Shown here in pieces: positions 62,901-64,000 of a DNA stretch of 64,000 nucleotides. The position numbers and the translations under genes are program-made. The notes beneath the pieces were generated by a model. That model saw only the letters and a program-made list of their open reading frames with translations, did not search any database and was not told where the DNA came from. Each line of letters starts with the position of its first letter. Position 1 is the first letter of the stretch. Source of the stretch: Ypsolopha sequella (taxonomy: Eukaryota; Arthropoda; Insecta; Lepidoptera; Ypsolophidae); the NCBI GenBank assembly GCA_934047225.1, contig OW204005.1:21274396-21338395 (forward strand), in the 5' to 3' direction.

Positions 62901-63154
62901 CATTTATCGCTATTACTTTTAAAATTATTGACATTACAAAAAAAATAACAAAATTATACATACAATTTCATAGACAGTGATTGGAGTCTCCTTTTAAGTA
63001 AGATATACCTGTAATAGGAGGCTCCGCTCTTACATAAGTAACATATTGATATATTATATGTAACTTTAAACTTAATAATAAGAGAAATAAAACACAAAAA
63101 AAAACAAGACTAAAAGTAAATGTAGAAAAATTAAGTAAAATGTTGCCTACATTT

Positions 63155-63426
63155 ATATATAAGGTCTTTCAATTTAAATTGAAATTAATTTAGGAGGTGA
63201 TCCAGTATCCTTAATACATCACATTCCACTGCAAAATACTTTTTTTTGCGCGAACTTTTTCTTCACTTGTCCATACAAACTGAGTCAGCTGATCGGACCA
63301 CTTTGTACTGAGGAGTGAAAAAAAAGTTCGCGCAAAAAAAAAGTGCTTTGCAGTGGAATGTGATGTATTAACGATACTGAATCTCCTCCTAAATTACTTT
63401 CAATTTAAATTGAAAGACCTTATATA
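63155..63426. mobile_element. Palindromic MITE, 272 bp
   Basis: TATATAAGGTCTTTCAATTT and the complement AAATTGAAAGACCTTATATA at the other end. The arms continue through ACATCACATTCCACTGCAAA and GCGCGAACTTTTT, inverted on the right, for about 115 bp. The centre contains GAGTCAGCTGATC. Confidence 0.88.
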
Positions 63427-63472
63427 GCCTCACAGCCGTTCTCGGCTACAGCGACAGCTTCTTTAACTCCTG

Positions 63473-63685
63473 TCAAGTTTGAGAGCTAAGCTGTCCAGCT
63501 CTCTGATGTGCTCTCAAGTGATTCGCGTAACCGATTTTTGCTTTAAATGTACGCCCACATAGGGCGCACGTCAGCACACCATTCAAGTAATTGTAAGAGA
63601 TGTTCGCAGGTGGCCGAGACTTAAGTTCGTCCCGTTTTCGGTGTAAATCGAACCTTCGTTCTTGTTCAAAGTCATAAAATGACAT
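63473..63685 (-). pseudogene. C2H2 zinc-finger fragment, probably from a retroelement
   Basis: 70-codon - strand frame with one finger, CALCGRTFKAKIGYANHLRAH (C-x2-C-x12-H-x3-H). A C-x2-CGR-x-F-x-x-x-IG-x-x-x-H pattern is found near the C-terminus of some LINE-encoded proteins and in host zinc-finger proteins. Here it stands alone between a MITE and the window end. Could also be an exon of a - strand gene to the right. Confidence 0.4.
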
Positions 63686-64000
63686 GTGAGTGACATGACG
63701 TCACACATAATTTTTGCTAATCACAATGCATTTAAAAGCGATAGCGGTAGATGCTGAAGTGAAGTTAGACAATAAGTCCCTAGACCTCTCCCTAATTTCA
63801 AATGACGTAATAAGCAAGCAAGCCCCTAAGCAAGTTTATAATCAGAATTTATATCACCTAAAGCAGATGGACTATATATGGGACAGGTAGACAAAGGTAT
63901 TATTTTTGCCTTCTGTTATGTATGCATTAGAGGGTAAGTGAAAATATTGTACGGCCGCGGCCGCCTCCGCGGGTCAGTAACCGAACTGTTGTCTTTTGAC
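63686..64000. other. Window end, nothing recognised
   Basis: Unique sequence with a GC-rich GCGGCCGCGGCCGCC-type palindrome around 63955-63970. Confidence 0.4.

Overview
This is a eukaryotic, insect-type genomic window, most likely from a moth or butterfly. The support is spliced genes with canonical GT-AG introns, an AT-rich background, tRNA-derived SINEs, many palindromic MITEs with TTAA or TA target sites, hAT-type MITEs with 8-bp target duplications, and a Ty3/gypsy retrotransposon. Species is not determinable from what I can see.

Two host genes are present. On the + strand, the 3' end of a gene for a coiled-coil protein of unknown identity occupies about 1-4.24 kb: exons at 1222-1323, 3143-3274 and 4097-4237, preceded by a 110-bp tandem array whose unit contains a copy of an upstream exon. 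On the - strand, thirteen exons from 61,524 down to 25,033 encode most of a membrane-type dipeptidyl peptidase (S9B family). All thirteen join in frame and give about 717 residues of beta-propeller and alpha/beta-hydrolase domain. The catalytic serine is replaced by valine while the Asp and His remain, so this is an inactive DPP10/DPP6-like protein. Its cytoplasmic tail and membrane segment lie beyond the right edge. Its introns, one of 18.5 kb, hold most of the other sequence. Both genes carry a decayed copy of their terminal exon just downstream of the real one.

The rest is mobile DNA. At 8749-14842 sits a complete 6.1-kb Ty3/gypsy element (- strand) with 335-bp LTRs that I read as identical, a 4-bp target duplication, a tRNA-Lys-like primer site, a polypurine tract and one open 1813-codon gag-pol frame. 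Its capsid resembles the insect Arc lineage. It is inserted in one arm of an older fold-back element, whose empty site can be reconstructed. Around it are palindromic MITEs (2.6, 5.5, 6.9, 8.2, 56.3, 63.2 kb), a family of about 400-bp elements bordered by TTAA, three hAT MITEs with target duplications (45.8, 49.9, 61.6 kb), six copies of a tRNA-derived SINE, LINE relics, a 25-bp satellite (55.2-55.9 kb) and microsatellites.

The most unusual stretch is 33.7-35.1 kb, inside a DPP intron. It holds a series of hairpins built to one plan: short complementary stems separated by the dinucleotide GA on both arms, closing on a C-GAA-G triloop. One is 104 nt long with about 38 pairs, and its stem sequences differ from hairpin to hairpin while the GA spacers and loop are kept. 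I do not recognise this architecture and put it forward as the best candidate for something undescribed.
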